Below, piece after piece: positions 10,291-20,960 of a stretch of DNA of 64,000 nt (its first letter is position 1; every line of letters begins with the position of its first letter). This DNA is from Callorhinus ursinus (taxonomy: Eukaryota; Chordata; Mammalia; Carnivora; Otariidae), in NCBI RefSeq assembly GCF_003265705.1, contig NW_020312849.1, positions 1,646,824-1,710,823 on the forward strand, given 5' to 3'. Both the position numbers and the translations under genes were made by a program. A model generated the notes under the pieces. The model was not told the DNA's origin and made no database searches. It saw nothing but the letters and a program-made list of their open reading frames with translations.

Positions 10291-10960
10291 AAGGCAGAAT
10301 TAAACAAAAAGATGTAGAGTGAATTCTCCAAATCTAGGTATTCAACACAACAAACAACAATAGCACAAAACTCAAAAATTTCTTTCTCAAAGGGTGGATT
10401 ATCACTGATTCTTTTCTTGGCATAAATTTAGATTTTAGCCCAAGAGAAGTCTTGAAAGCTAGTAAACTCTTATTAACATTTTATACTTGGTTTCCATCCC
10501 TGAGAATGTTAAAAGCAAGATTAAAATTAAAAAGGTGCCAGAGACGTTGCTAGGCACTTTGGTATAAGTGCTGCATGGTAACAGCAGGAACCAACTTGAT
10601 CTTCTGGATGTGTGTGACACATTTGATGTGTTTGACACAGCAACTCTTGGAACATGTACCAAAAAGTTTTTGAGAAATTTGTAGGAAATGCCTTGCAAAT
10701 GATCTACATTAACATTTTCAGACTTTGCTGACCAATCAGTTGCAACCACTGAAATGACAAGTGTTTTCCAGTGTGATCTGGAACTCTAGAGGTCTCCATG
10801 AAGCCATGGGAGAAGGAATTTTCCCACCCAGACTGGAACCCAATTTATGAAAAGGACCAATAGCCAATGAGCAGCATAAGCTTGTATAATTTACTAGCTT
10901 TCTCCCAAGAGAGAACAAATGAATAGAGAAATAAAAAACCAAGCATCTATTTTTCCTTTT
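10291..10960. other. Unassigned sequence
   Basis: I see no recognisable repeat. A 96-codon minus frame (10459-10749) and an overlapping 68-codon frame have no domain signature and are probably chance. Confidence 0.4.
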
Positions 10961-10970
10961 AATCTTTACC

Positions 10971-11093
10971 GTTTTTTAAAAAAATTATTTTATTTGTTTT
11001 TGAAGTCAACTCTACCCCCAGTGTGGGGCTTGAACTCACAACCCCACGATCAAGAGTCGTGTGTGCTCTACTGACTGAGCCAGCCAGGCACCC
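10971..11093 (-). mobile_element. Older SINEC, short tRNA-head form
   Basis: The body reads CCCCAGTGTGGGGCTTGAAC, CAAGAGTCGTGTGTGCTCTA and GAGCCAGCCAGGCACCCC. This is an older CAN-SINE type without the pyrimidine middle. Exact duplications CTTTACC flank it at 10964-10970 and 11094-11100. Confidence 0.9.
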
Positions 11094-11100
11094 CTTTACC

Positions 11101-11538
11101 TTTTTTTAATATATAAAATTATCAGGTTTTGTTTTAGTCTTGTCAAAAGATGAGTACGTGTTAATCAAAAGGGGAATGGAAGAAAGAGCTACCCCAAGCA
11201 TGGAACCATTCCATATCTTTTTCTCTGTGAACAAACAAAATTCTCACTCTATTGTCTAGTGCACAGATAAATCTAGCTTTGAATTCATTTCTGCTTCCAT
11301 TCTGACTGGTCTTTGCAGTGACCGTTGGAAAATGATCCTTTCTGTACCCCTTTTAGCAGCTAAAATGAATTCACAATCTTTTGACACTTAGTTGATGGTT
11401 TTAAAGGTGCTCAAATTCCAGGAAATGTTGTGTTATATAAGTTTTATATTGTCAGGTTGTTCTTTGACAAAATATTTTTTGGGTGCACTCTTTTTGGGAA
11501 TCATATTGAGGACATTTTAGGAAAAATAAAATTGTACT
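11101..11538. other. Unassigned sequence
   Basis: No gene or repeat family recognised. Confidence 0.4.
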
Positions 11539-11552
11539 GAGAAAGCATTGTT

Positions 11553-11690
11553 GGGGCGCCTGTGTGGCTCAGTCATTAAGCGTCTGCCTTTGGCTCAGGT
11601 CATGATCCCAGCGTCCTGGGATCGAGCCCCACGTCAGGCTCCCTGCTCCACGGGGAGCCTGTTTCTCCCTCTCCTGCTTACTCTGCTTGT

Positions 11691-11733
<43 letters not shown>

Positions 11734-11779
11734 CCTGTGTCTCTCTGTCAAATAAATAAATAAAATCTTAAAAAAAAAA
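11553..11779 (+). mobile_element. SINEC with expanded CT middle
   Basis: It begins GGGGCGCCTGTGTGGCTCAG, carries the B-box-like GGGATCGAGCCCC and ends in AAATAAATAAATAAAATCTT plus A-run. The CT tract at 11693-11729 is expanded. The target duplication GAGAAAGCATTGTT (11539-11552) and GAGAAAGCACTGTT (11780-11793) has one mismatch. Confidence 0.95.
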
Positions 11780-11907
11780 GAGAAAGCACTGTTTACTTGT
11801 TACTGAATTGGTGCTTTCGAGTATCTTTTATGAATCAGGCATGTTGTTAGATACAAAGTTTTATTCCAAGAATTATATAATGTTTCTGTTAAAGGGGCTC
11901 TATTTGT

Positions 11908-12118
11908 GCTAGTTAATAATATGGGTTCTAGAATTGAGTGGATCTGTTTTAATTCAGGCTTCATCATTTACTAGCTCTCTGTCCTTAGCAGGACACTTAA
12001 AGTGTTTAAACCTCAGTTTGCTCATTTGTAAAGTGAAAATAAAAATTGTATCATCTCACAGGATTAGTGTGAGGTTTAAATGAGATACTATATGTGACAT
12101 AAAGGTACTAATTTATAT
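11908..12118 (+). mobile_element. MIR SINE
   Basis: AATATGGGTTCTAGAATTGA, CATTTACTAGCTCTCTGTCC, AAACCTCAGTTTGCTCATTT, and GTGTGAGGTTTAAATGAGAT follow the MIR consensus in order, nearly full length. Confidence 0.85.
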
Positions 12119-12177
12119 TTCATTTTCCTTATTGTATAGAAATCAGCAGGAATAGAACTGTTACTGTTTTATTTACT

Positions 12178-12222
12178 TTCTTTCCTCTCCCCTCCCTCCC
12201 TCCTTCTTCTTCTTCCTCTCCA
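12178..12222. repeat. Pyrimidine-rich tract
   Basis: A run of C and T only (CTTTCCTCTCCCCTCCCTCC and then CTTCTTCTTC) spans about 45 bases. Confidence 0.9.
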
Positions 12223-12295
12223 AGGGGGCCTGAATTAAACTCCTCTATTTCTATGGAGAGGGTGGAACGGGCATGAAGACAATTTCCTTTTATGG

Positions 12296-12775
12296 TGATG
12301 GGGCTCACAACCTGCTACCCCCAAATATGGCACCTTGGCATACTGCATGTTTTAGGCTGAAGGAATTGGAAATAATGGCAGAAGGTCACTCTGATCTCCC
12401 TCATCCCTTTCCCTCCGAAATAGGTCACAAAACCCTCCTGTGAGAGGTGCCCTCCCTATACCCAGAGGAAAGGAGATCCTTATTTCCGAAGACAAAGGGA
12501 TGCCAAAAAAAAATCTGAACAAACAGGCCTTGCTAAGTTTCCCCCAGTTACTACACTTAACCAATCCTATTCCTCCACAACCATGCACTCTTCATCAAAC
12601 CTAGCATAAAACCCTCAGGTCTAACTGTTTCTTTGGGACTTTATTTCCCTATGAAGGTTCCCTGTCAGGTAAAACAAGTCAATGTGTATGCTTTTCTCTG
12701 GTTAATCTGTCATTGGCGGTATTATTTTTAGACCCAGGCAAGGAACCTAACACAGGTGAGGAAAATTTTGTTGGC
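12296..12775 (+). mobile_element. Class I ERV-type solo LTR, copy 1
   Basis: The sequence starts TGATGGGGCTCA and contains AAATATGGCACCTTGGCATA, GAGAGGTGCCCTCCCTATAC, AGCATAAAACC (promoter-like) and CTGGTTAATCTGTCATTGGC. The same order of motifs occurs at 17736-18222, so these are two copies of one LTR family. No primer-binding site, gag or pol follows, so it is a solo or isolated LTR. Its 3' end is decayed and I could not find a duplication. The family name is left open. Confidence 0.75.
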
Positions 12776-13320
12776 TTTTTTGTGTGTGTAAACTAGAACT
12801 CATTGTGGGAAATACATTAAGCAGGGAAAGCAGAAGTAGCAAGAAGGAGACAGATTTTTTTTCCAGGGTGGGAAGGGCCTAGAGATCTTCCGGACCCAAG
12901 GGGAGCAGAAACCTGAGCCCAGATCCATGGAGGTTGTTGTGACCGGAGGGGCATGAGCTCGGTAGGTACTTGCAGGGTACTCCTCATAGGCTGGACCCAC
13001 ACACCCAGACTCCTGGCTGTGAGACATCCCCACAAGCAGGTTTGGCACAGACATGCTAGGACTGCCTGTTTTCAAAAGACCAATGGGTTTGAGCAATTTT
13101 ATGAGTGTTTATGATGGCAGCAATAAAAATAGACCAAGGAACGAAGAAGCTGTTCCCTGTTTTTGGGAAATCATATAAACTGTACTCATTTTTGGGTGAC
13201 AAAGGGAAGAAGTACAACTCATTAATGACTGAGATCGAATTTCCTAATCAGTTTGGTGGGATCGGGTTTGGTATATAATCTGATTTAAAGACAATAGATA
13301 TATAACTTTTTAATTTTTTA
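12776..13320. other. Unassigned, moderately GC-rich stretch
   Basis: Two overlapping minus frames (98 and 72 codons at 12800-13096) have no recognisable domain. The stretch could be an unrecognised old repeat. Confidence 0.35.
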
Positions 13321-13321
13321 A

Positions 13322-13400
13322 TACCAGGCTCATGTACATAGAACATTTAGCACAGTGCCTGGCAAATAGTAAAGCACTTAATCAATGGCACCTATTATTA
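13322..13400 (+). mobile_element. MIR 3' fragment
   Basis: TTAGCACAGTGCCTGGCAAA, then TAGTAAAGCACTTAATCAAT and CCTATTATTA, match the MIR 3' end. Confidence 0.75.
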
Positions 13401-14295
13401 CGGCATCTTTAATTTCTGTAGAAAAACGTTTTTATTACCTTAATCTTTCTAAAGTATTAGCTGTTTGGAAAGCTTGTGAAACTCTCTGTGCAGCATTAAC
13501 CACCAATATCTGAGTAGTTCATGTGCTTCCAAGTATTGTAGAACGGACATAACATCCCAGTTGCAGCATCTCACAAGAGTGTAAAAAATACCATGTTCTG
13601 TTTAAATAGGGTATTTTAAGTGCATTAAAGATATGGAATGGGAATTGTCAGATATCTGAAATTATCACCCCACTGTCAGCTACGGGTCCAATTCACGTGC
13701 TGATGTTAATGAGTCGGACCTCTTCTGAAGATTCCAGGGCCAGGCCATGACGAGATCTGTGTTTCTCTGGTCTCTCTGGCCATCTAATCGAACTTTGAAG
13801 CTCCGAGCTGGAAGAGACGCTATTATGTGGGGGGAATGGAATAAATCCCCAAGGGTTCTAACCAAATCCAAGTTTAAGCCAACTGCAGGAAAGCTCACTT
13901 AACTTGCAGGTCTTTGCATTTGCTTCTGACAAGCTCCTCCTTCCTGAGGATTGTATCGTCAGCATTTATCCCTCACCCTTACCCAGGGAGTGGTCCTCTG
14001 ACACGTATCCAAGAAACAGAGAAACACAGAAGTGAAATCAACTGGCTCTGGCGCTGCCGATATGGAATCACCAATAGTCCAAGTGTCAGAATTCTCAAAA
14101 AAGAAAAATTTAAGAACTCTATTTCCATTCTTGCTCAAATTACTATCTTGGAGCACTTCTGTCTCTACTGGACCTGATTAAAGTAAGAAATGTCATTTTG
14201 TCTAGTGTTTCAAAGTTAGTAATTGCTCTGAATGGAACATTTGGAAAACTTTATGTTAACTAAAATCTTGTATTTCTTCTGTAGGACTGAGCCTT
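13401..14295. other. Unassigned sequence
   Basis: No gene or repeat family is recognised. Small frames on both strands (13680-14177) show no domain signature. Confidence 0.4.
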
Positions 14296-14299
14296 AATT

Positions 14300-14465
14300 T
14301 AAGAAGGTCCAGCATGGGCACATCTGACCTGAACAAAGAGATGAGAAAATGGAGGCACAGAGAGACTAGTAACTTGCCCAAGGTCATGTGGTTCAACACT
14401 GGCAAAGCACACTTGTGGATGGGACAGTATGTCTCCAGAGCGCTGCACCCAATCACTATGCTATA
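14300..14465 (-). mobile_element. MIR SINE
   Basis: GATGAGAAAATGGAGGCACA, GAGAGACTAGTAACTTGCCC and AAGGTCATGTGG match MIR in reverse orientation. Confidence 0.75.
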
Positions 14466-14694
14466 CCTGTGTTTGGTATTCTTATTTCACTTTCCTGAGT
14501 TGCTTATTTGTGCCCTTTGCTCCTTGTTTTCACATCCTCATATCCTCCGAAATATGTGAAGTTCTAGCAATGTTAAGCTTTTGCCAAATACCTGTTGCAA
14601 ACATTTTCTCCAGTTTGTTCTTTATCTTTTACATTGTGTTTTGGGAATTTTAGAAGTATTTTGTTATTTAAAACCTTTTTCTTTTTCTTTTTTT

Positions 14695-14896
14695 CTTTTT
14701 ATTTTTTTTAAAGATTTTATTTACTTATTTGAGAGAAAGAATGAGAGAGAGAGAGCACATGAGAGGGGAGAGAGTCAGAGGGAGAAGCAGACTCCCTGCC
14801 GAGCAGGGAGCCCGATGCGGGACTCGATCCTGGGACTCCAGGATCATGACCTGAGCCGAAGGCAGTGGCTTAACCAACTGAGCCACCCAGGCGCCC
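14695..14896 (-). mobile_element. SINEC inserted in another SINEC's tail
   Basis: It is full-length from the T-rich end to the head GAGCCACCCAGGCGCCC. A perfect 15-bp duplication (TCTTTTTCTTTTTTT at 14680-14694 and 14897-14911) shows insertion into the T-rich tail of the neighbouring SINE at 14912-15079. Confidence 0.95.
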
Positions 14897-14911
14897 TCTT
14901 TTTCTTTTTTT

Positions 14912-15079
14912 AAATAAAGATTTTATTTGAGAGAGAGAGCAAGAGTACAAGTAAGGGGGAGGGGCAGAGGCAGAGGGAGAAGCAGACTGCCCGCTGAGCA
15001 GGGAGCTCTGTGCAGGGCTCTGAGATCACAATTTGAGCCAAAGGCAGATGCTTAACTGACTGAGCCACCCAGATACCCA
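14912..15079 (-). mobile_element. SINEC, host of the adjacent SINE
   Basis: AAAGATTTTATTTGAGAGAG is followed by GAGAAGCAGACTGCCCGCTG and CTGAGCCACCCAGATACCC. It is more diverged than the SINE inserted in its tail. Confidence 0.9.
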
Positions 15080-15189
15080 TAGAAAAGTTTTAAAGTCGAC
15101 ATCAGCCTTTCAACACATTTTGAAAGCATTGTAACTACGCTTAGATTATAAAAACTAATATTAGCTTTTTGCTTTTATAAGCTTTCTTT

Positions 15190-15900
15190 CTTTTTACTTT
15201 AATTCTCTAATCTCTCTGGGATTCATTTTGGTAAAAGGCAAAACTCCAACTGAATTTTTTTTTCCCAAATGGCTATGCAGTTATCCAAAAATAAGTATTG
15301 GTTAATAAATCTCATAACTCTGATTTAAGCTACATCTTGTATATTTAATCCTCATACATAACTGGGTCTCTTTCAATACGTCTCTCCAACTAAACCTGTA
15401 CCAATACTGTGTTATTTTATGATTTCATTTTTATGCACTGGATTATCCAGTATGAAAAGCCTTTACTTCATTCTTCTTTATCAGAAGTAAGCTGCCCTTT
15501 CTGCAAGTTTATTATTTCAAGGGAATTCAAGAATAACTTAATCAGTAAATTCCCCAACCCCCCAAAATTCCACTGGAATTTTTATAGAGATTGTATCCAT
15601 TTCATAAACTAACTTGGTGAAACTGAAATCTTCCCAAATTATTAAGTTTTGTCATCTAAGACCTTGGGTCTCTTCATCTACTCAAGTCTTTTGATAGTTT
15701 TAAATCAGGTAAGTATTACATGTTTCTTATTCAATTTATTCATAGATATTGTTTTGTGTAGTTGTGAATAGTTTCTTTGTATTTTCTAATTCATTGTGCA
15801 AAGTCAAATTTTTTATTTTTATTTTTTCATATTTGTATTTGAGCTGTGTTACTGAACTCCCTTTTTATTCCCAATAATTTTCAGTAGCTTTTCTTGTCTT
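15190..15900 (-). mobile_element. Degenerate old L1 ORF2, antisense
   Basis: TTTCCCAAATGGCTATGCAG, TGGGTCTCTTTCAATACGTC, AATTTTTATAGAGATTGTAT and a GTTGTGAATAGTTTCTTTGT segment appear in the order of reversed L1 ORF2, with heavy divergence. Ends are approximate. Confidence 0.65.
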
Positions 15901-16073
15901 TTTAGGTAGACAACTATACTACCTGCAATATTGGTACTTTGCTGCCTACATATATTTATGAGATTAAGAAAAATAATTTTATTGATTGGCATTTCTAAGC
16001 CCACCATAAATGAGCAGCCTAGTCTCTATCCTGACTTCAATCAAATTCTATTAAGGTTGCATTTTTTAACTTT

Positions 16074-16103
16074 CCCTTTTTTTTTTTTAAGAGTTATTTA
16101 TTT

Positions 16104-16137
<34 letters not shown>

Positions 16138-16309
16138 ATGTGCATGCACATGCACAAGCCAGGGTGGGCAGAGGGAAAGAGAATTTCAATCAGACTCCAT
16201 GCTAAGCATGGAGCCGGACTCAGGGTTCCATCAATTCACCCTGAGATCATGACCTGAGCTGAAACCAAGAGTCCCACGCTCAACCAACTGAGCCACCCAC
16301 GTGCCCCAA
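16074..16309 (-). mobile_element. SINEC with (TG)n expansion
   Basis: The head on the right reads CAACTGAGCCACCCACGTGC. Exact 14-bp duplications CATTTTTTAACTTT flank it at 16060-16073 and 16310-16323. The simple-repeat part is TG instead of the usual GA. Confidence 0.95.
16106..16136. repeat. (TG)n microsatellite
   Basis: About fifteen TG units inside the SINE. Confidence 0.95.
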
Positions 16310-16324
16310 CATTTTTTAACTTTT

Positions 16325-16680
16325 CAAAAGCTGAAGCCCCTAACTACCTTATCATTCTATCTTTTGCATATCTCACACCGGATAGAATGTCAACTTTTGC
16401 TTTCTGGTGTTAAAGAAAAAAGTAATTATTCATGACACTTGTTAAAGAACGATCAAGCCGACTATTGAGGAGGGCTTTTGCAACAGGTGTAGGGAGCACC
16501 ACCATGGGATTTTGCAGAGGGCCAGAAGGATTGGGCTCAACTCCAAATATGGAAGCCCAAAATCAGGGCCTAGCTGAGAAGAGAGCTCAGATGAGCCTGA
16601 CTAAATTTTGGTCAAGGAGAGATTCTTTGTCACCAGTCTTCTTTTTTTTTTTTTAAACTATGAAAACGATAGATGGATTG
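16325..16680. other. Unassigned sequence
   Basis: No gene or repeat family recognised; a T-run lies at 16642-16655. Confidence 0.4.
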
Positions 16681-16681
16681 T

Positions 16682-16703
16682 GTATATATATATATATATA
16701 TAT
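16682..16703. repeat. (TA)n microsatellite
   Basis: About eleven TA units. Confidence 0.95.
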
Positions 16704-16754
16704 TTCAAACTATATCACTTTCCTTCCCAAACCCACTCCAGTCTGAAACACCCT

Positions 16755-16920
16755 GGCCGCCTGGTCATAATCCCAGAGTCCTGGAATGGAGCCTCGCATC
16801 TGGCTCCCTGCTCAGTGGAAAGACTGCTTCTCCCTCTCCCATTCCCCTTGCTTGTGTTCCCTCTCTCACTATGTCTCTCTCTGTCAAATAAATAAATAAA
16901 ATCTTAAAAAAAATAAATAA
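16755..16920 (+). mobile_element. SINEC lacking most of its tRNA head
   Basis: TCATAATCCCAGAGTCCTGG through TCTGTCAAATAAATAAATAA is the SINE body and tail, but the usual GGTGGCTCAG A-box region is missing. It is a truncated or decayed copy. Confidence 0.85.
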
Positions 16921-16924
16921 AGGA

Positions 16925-17139
16925 AAGGTAGTATTAGCTTGGAGAAATGAAAATTTCATGGACATTTTCCAAACCTCTTAACTGTTACATTAAGTTTAAA
17001 TCAGAGTCATTCTACGGGGTAGATTGTCAGTTACCTTGGCATAATAAAGACTGAGTTAGCCAGCACTTTCCAAGACCCTCCTGTGGTTGTCTTTCTTTAA
17101 TGACCCATTTAAATTCTAAATCCAGTTTAGTTATCTCAG
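16925..17139. other. Unassigned sequence
   Basis: Nothing recognised. It may include the start of the neighbouring MaLR LTR. Confidence 0.35.
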
Positions 17140-17336
17140 ACTAGTCTGAGAAGACAAAAGTTGGCCCTCTACCAGCCAACGAGAGAAGCCTCAGAAGAAA
17201 CCAACCTGGCCAACCCACTGACCTTAAACTTCTAGCCTTCAGACTGTAAGCAATACATTTCTGTTGTTTAAGCCACCCAGAGTGTGGTACTTTTATGGCA
17301 GCCTTAGCAAACTAAAGAAGCAAAGTTATATACCCA
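17140..17336 (+). mobile_element. MLT1-type (ERVL-MaLR) LTR, 3' part
   Basis: GAAGCCTCAGAAGAAACCAA, CTAGCCTTCAGACTGTAAGC, TTTCTGTTGTTTAAGCCACC and TATGGCAGCCTTAGCAAACT match the MLT1 LTR 3' end in order. Confidence 0.75.
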
Positions 17337-17731
17337 TCTGATATAAAAGTGAAAAAAATGTAAAAATCTGAAAAAGAAGTGATATGAAACTAACCTTGAT
17401 TCCACATTCTTTTTTCTCCCAATAAAACTTAATTTTTGGTAGATTGCTATTGTAGGTCTTGAGTTGGTCAGGCACTGAATAATGTCATGGACAGGGAGAG
17501 GACAATTACACCATCACGTTGGAGTACTCACAAGCCCAGGATGACTGTGGTCCCAGGTCAGGGTTTCCAGGGCTCCACCTGATTGAGTCCAGGCAGTCTT
17601 CCCTGAGTGGACAGAGGATGCTGAGGATGTAGCACTTTGCAGAAAGAAACCCAATCTTAGGAAGATCTATAGGAGACTCAGAGGTGTATCAGTAGCTTGG
17701 TGGCTTGCATTTACTTAAAATTATAGGGCTC
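17337..17731. other. Unassigned sequence
   Basis: No gene or repeat family recognised. Confidence 0.4.
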
Positions 17732-17735
17732 CCTT

Positions 17736-18222
17736 TGATGGAGCTCAGGACACACACTACATCAAAATATGGCACCTTGGCATATGAAACATTTTAAGCT
17801 GAAGGAATTTGAGAAAATGGCAGAAACAGGAAGGAAACTGACCTGAATCAGATCATAAAACCATCATGAAAGAGGTGCTCTCCCTATACCTGGAGGAAAG
17901 GAGCTTCCTTATCTCTGAAGACCAAGGGATGCCAAGAAAAATCTCAACAGAGGCCTTGCTAAGTTTCTCCCAGTTTAAGACACTCACTTCATACTCCTTA
18001 ACCTATCATAGTCCTCCATGACTATTCACTTGTCATCCAACCTAGCATAAAACAGATCTGTTTCTTTGTGTCTTCATTTTCTTATAAAGGCTCCTGCACA
18101 TGTGAAACTTATATTAAATAAATTTGTATGCTTTTCTCCTGTTAATCTGTCCTTGACAGTTTAATTTTCACACCCAGCCAGAGACCCTAGGAGGGTTGAG
18201 GAAAACTTTTTCCTCCTCTACA
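17736..18222 (+). mobile_element. Class I ERV-type solo LTR, copy 2
   Basis: The LTR starts TGATGGAGCTCAGGA and ends CCTCCTCTACA, giving TG...CA termini and about 487 bases. Exact 4-bp duplications CCTT lie at 17732-17735 and 18223-18226, typical of class I ERVs. A TATA-like CATAAAAC near 18046 and AATAAA at 18117-18122 mark promoter and poly(A) signal. No internal proviral sequence is attached, so it is a solo LTR left by recombination. It shares its motif order with copy 1. Confidence 0.85.
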
Positions 18223-18320
18223 CCTTGATATCCTTCACATCTAAGTAGAGCTTTTTGAACTCTGAATTCCTCTAAGAGAAACAGCTTTCTCATCTCCCCT
18301 TATCAAGAAACAGTGCTGCA

Positions 18321-18520
18321 GGGCACCTGGGTGGCTCAGTTGGTTAAGCGACTGCCTTTGGCTCAGGTCATGATCCTAGAGTCCCGGGATCGAGTCCCAC
18401 ATCTGGCTCCCTGCTCAGCGGGGAGTCTGCTTCTCCCTCTGACCTTCCCCCCTCTCATGCTCTCTCTCTCTCTCTCTCTCATTCTCTCTCTCAAATAAAT
18501 AAAATCTTTAAAAAAAAAAC
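18321..18520 (+). mobile_element. SINEC
   Basis: GGGCACCTGGGTGGCTCAGT, a B-box GGGATCGAGTCCC and a AAATAAATAAAATCTTT tail. Exact 12-bp duplications AACAGTGCTGCA lie at 18309-18320 and 18521-18532. Its TCCCCCCTCTCATGCTC body differs from the TGCTTGTGTTC type seen elsewhere, so it belongs to another subfamily. Confidence 0.95.
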
Positions 18521-18534
18521 AACAGTGCTGCACA

Positions 18535-19675
18535 CAAATGAGCAGTAAGAGCACCAGCTTCATCCATGTTTCTCCCCCTTTTCCAGAGATGTCATCCAAG
18601 GTAAATGGATTGAGGTAAGAGGGGTTTTGTTGTATTGCCTTAGGAAACTAAGTCAGGGTGGTATCTCTAGGAAAAAAGTTTTTCTTCTGACCTTGCCATG
18701 CATCTTCTTACGTCTTTTTCTGTCAGGAGTGAAACTTGTCTTTGTAAAAACAGGATTCTTGCAATATGGATAAGTTGGTATGACCTTCAACGATCTGCCA
18801 AGTAGATGTCTGTCTCGTTAGACAAGTTCGTTAGTCTGAAGACAAATATGTGACAGTATTATCTGCTCATGCTGAAAAGCAAATATAAAATGGGTGACTG
18901 TGTATGTGAAAAAAGAATAAAAGGAGGCTTTGACAAGGCACCTGCTTTATCAAGCATCCTGTGCTACCTACCTTTTCTGCATTTTTAGATGCAGAAATCT
19001 GGGTTACTATGGCTTCCAATAGCAGTAATAAAATATAAGTTCTTGATGCATGTTTGCTTATAATAAAATGTAAATATACATATTTGCTTTAAGCACATTG
19101 GAGTAAGGGGCTCCTTCTATTTAGGTTTTGCTAACACTTTTGCAAACAGTCGTCCCCTTTTTAACAAACTTACCAGGCAGCACAACATGATCACCAGGAA
19201 TTGCCAGCCTGTGGCATCCCTTCTTGGTTCACAAATTTTCTTGTTTCTTGCATTGTTTTTTGTGTTTCCTAACACAAACTTTGATTATAGTAACCCAAAT
19301 TGGGATTAAGGTTCTGACTACAGAACAGCTATAATAGTTACTGAAATACTATTGGTGTATTAAAATTTCCCTGGAAATATAATGACATGGAGAAAATTAT
19401 ATTCATCAGAATTCTTCCCAGGAAGGGTTCTGTATGCAATTGGAAAAAATACTTCGATATTGCACCCTCCAGTTAGCAATGCACATTTGTACTTGCCAGC
19501 CTTCCTTTCAGAAGTGTGGCCCTGGTCGAATGGAGGATTTGATTTTGCTGAGTGCGGTATTAAGTGTGGGGCCAGAGTGGAATTGTTAGAGATAATAAGA
19601 GAAAGGCCACCTGCTCTCCATGAAGCTATAAGCATCACTTCCGTATGACTATCAATGAATATGAAAAAATATATA
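18535..19675. other. Unassigned sequence with one longer minus frame
   Basis: A minus frame of 127 codons (19360-19743) and an overlapping plus frame of 88 codons occur, but neither shows a known domain and the right part of the minus frame runs into an L1 fragment. I do not call a gene. Confidence 0.35.
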
Positions 19676-19679
19676 TGGT

Positions 19680-19850
19680 CCAATAGAAATATGGAGAAAG
19701 GATATCGAATTGGCAGATCACAGCACCGGGAACCAAACAGCAAATAAACACATGGAAAGATGCTCCACTGGACTGGTCATCAAAGAAATGCCAACTAAAG
19801 CCACAGAGATGTTGTTTTGTATTCATCGTATCATCAAAGTTAAAGCTGAT
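19680..19850 (+). mobile_element. Short old L1 ORF2 fragment
   Basis: GATATCGAATTGGCAGATCA, CAAATAAACACATGGAAAGA and ATCAAAGAAATGCCAACTAA match the L1 segment upstream of the ORF2 C-terminus. Confidence 0.65.
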
Positions 19851-20080
19851 CATATTAGGGTAGACAGAAGTTCATTATGGTATTTCTCTATAAATTTTGC
19901 TTTGTTTGTGAAAAATTTCAGCAAAATGGATTTGAAAAAAACAATGATTTGAAGGGGTTCCCACGATGCCCATGTGTCTCAGTCTGGCTCTCGTGTCAGG
20001 GCAGGTGCAGAAAACACTTTCATCAAATGTTCTCGCGGAAATTCCTTTAAGGCACTAGCATTTTAGGTTCCAGGCATTTT

Positions 20081-20305
20081 TTTTAAAGATCTCATTTATT
20101 TATTTGAGAGAGAGAGAGAGAGAGTGAGTGAGAGAGCACAAGCAGGGGAACAGCAGAGGGAGCTGCAGAGGGAGAGGGAGAAGCAAGCAGACTCCAGACT
20201 CCCTGCTGAGCAGGGAACCTGACGTGGGTCTCGATCCCAGGACCCCGGGATCATTACCTGAGCCGAAGGCAGACGCTTAACTGACTGAGCCACCCAGGAG
20301 CCCCA
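20081..20305 (-). mobile_element. SINEC
   Basis: A full-length reversed SINE with (GA)n body and head CTGAGCCACCCAGGAGCCCC. Exact 14-bp duplications GTTCCAGGCATTTT lie at 20067-20080 and 20306-20319. A short duplicated GACTCCA in the body is a local change. Confidence 0.95.
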
Positions 20306-20319
20306 GTTCCAGGCATTTT

Positions 20320-20599
20320 GTGAGGAGATGGGGTCTTAAGGCTAAAGGTAAAGGTACTAGAAATAGAAGGAAGTTCCCAATAGGAGATTAAATGTTTTTC
20401 TTATTTTCTGTGAAATTTCAAAAAGAGAAAGTTAGAGATTTTATGTTGGGTTGCAGATCTTCAGGATTCTTAAGAATTGTAAAGTAGATGCTTAGAGCCT
20501 AGCTGAGAAGTTAAATGAAAATATACTAAAGACCCCAGTAGGAGATTATTGCATAGTCAACACTATGCAACACAAATCATTTTGTTCTCCTTTTGAGTA
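20320..20599. other. Unassigned sequence
   Basis: Nothing recognised. Confidence 0.4.
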
Positions 20600-20960
20600 C
20601 CTAGGAGACAATAGTTACACCCTTCTTGCTAGCTACTTGTGAGCAGGTGACTGAGTTCTGGCTAAAACAAAGTAAGTGGAGGTGATTTCTACCGCTACTA
20701 GACCTCGCCAAGGACTGTCTTGGGCCATATTCTACCCTATGTCTGCCTGTCCGTGTGTCTGGAAATGGAGGATTGTGAGATGGTGGAATAAACACACGAA
20801 AGAAGTCTGGTCACTGAGTCACTACTTGGAGGAGAGCCACCCAGGAAAGCAAGATAACTGGGAGCGTCTGCACTGAGACTGGGTGTGTATGCAAGAAGTA
20901 CATCTTTATTGTGTGAAGCTGCTGAGATTTGGGGGCTGTCACAGAAATGAGCCTATTTTG
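20600..20960 (+). mobile_element. Possible old MaLR-type LTR or similar retroposon
   Basis: The ending, with TTTATTGTGTGAAGCTGCTG, AGATTTGGGGGCTGTCACAG and AGCCTATTTTGAC, resembles the 3' ends of old mammalian LTRs (cf. TTGTTTAAGCCACTGAGATTTGG). The 5' part is not recognised, so the family is uncertain. Confidence 0.45.

Noticed and set aside
11553..11779. A tRNA-Lys gene
   Set aside because: The A- and B-box-like sequences belong to the SINE head, which does not fold into an intact tRNA and is followed by the SINE body and A tail. The same holds for the other SINE heads.
14695..15079. CRISPR-like direct repeats
   Set aside because: The repeated text is two SINE copies, in a vertebrate genome, with no regular spacers.
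12296..18222. A complete provirus bounded by the two similar LTRs
   Set aside because: No primer-binding site, gag, pol or env text is visible between them, other repeats fill the space, and the second LTR has its own duplication.
19360..19743. 127-codon minus frame as a gene
   Set aside because: No domain, no signal peptide pattern, and its 5' part overlaps an L1 fragment.
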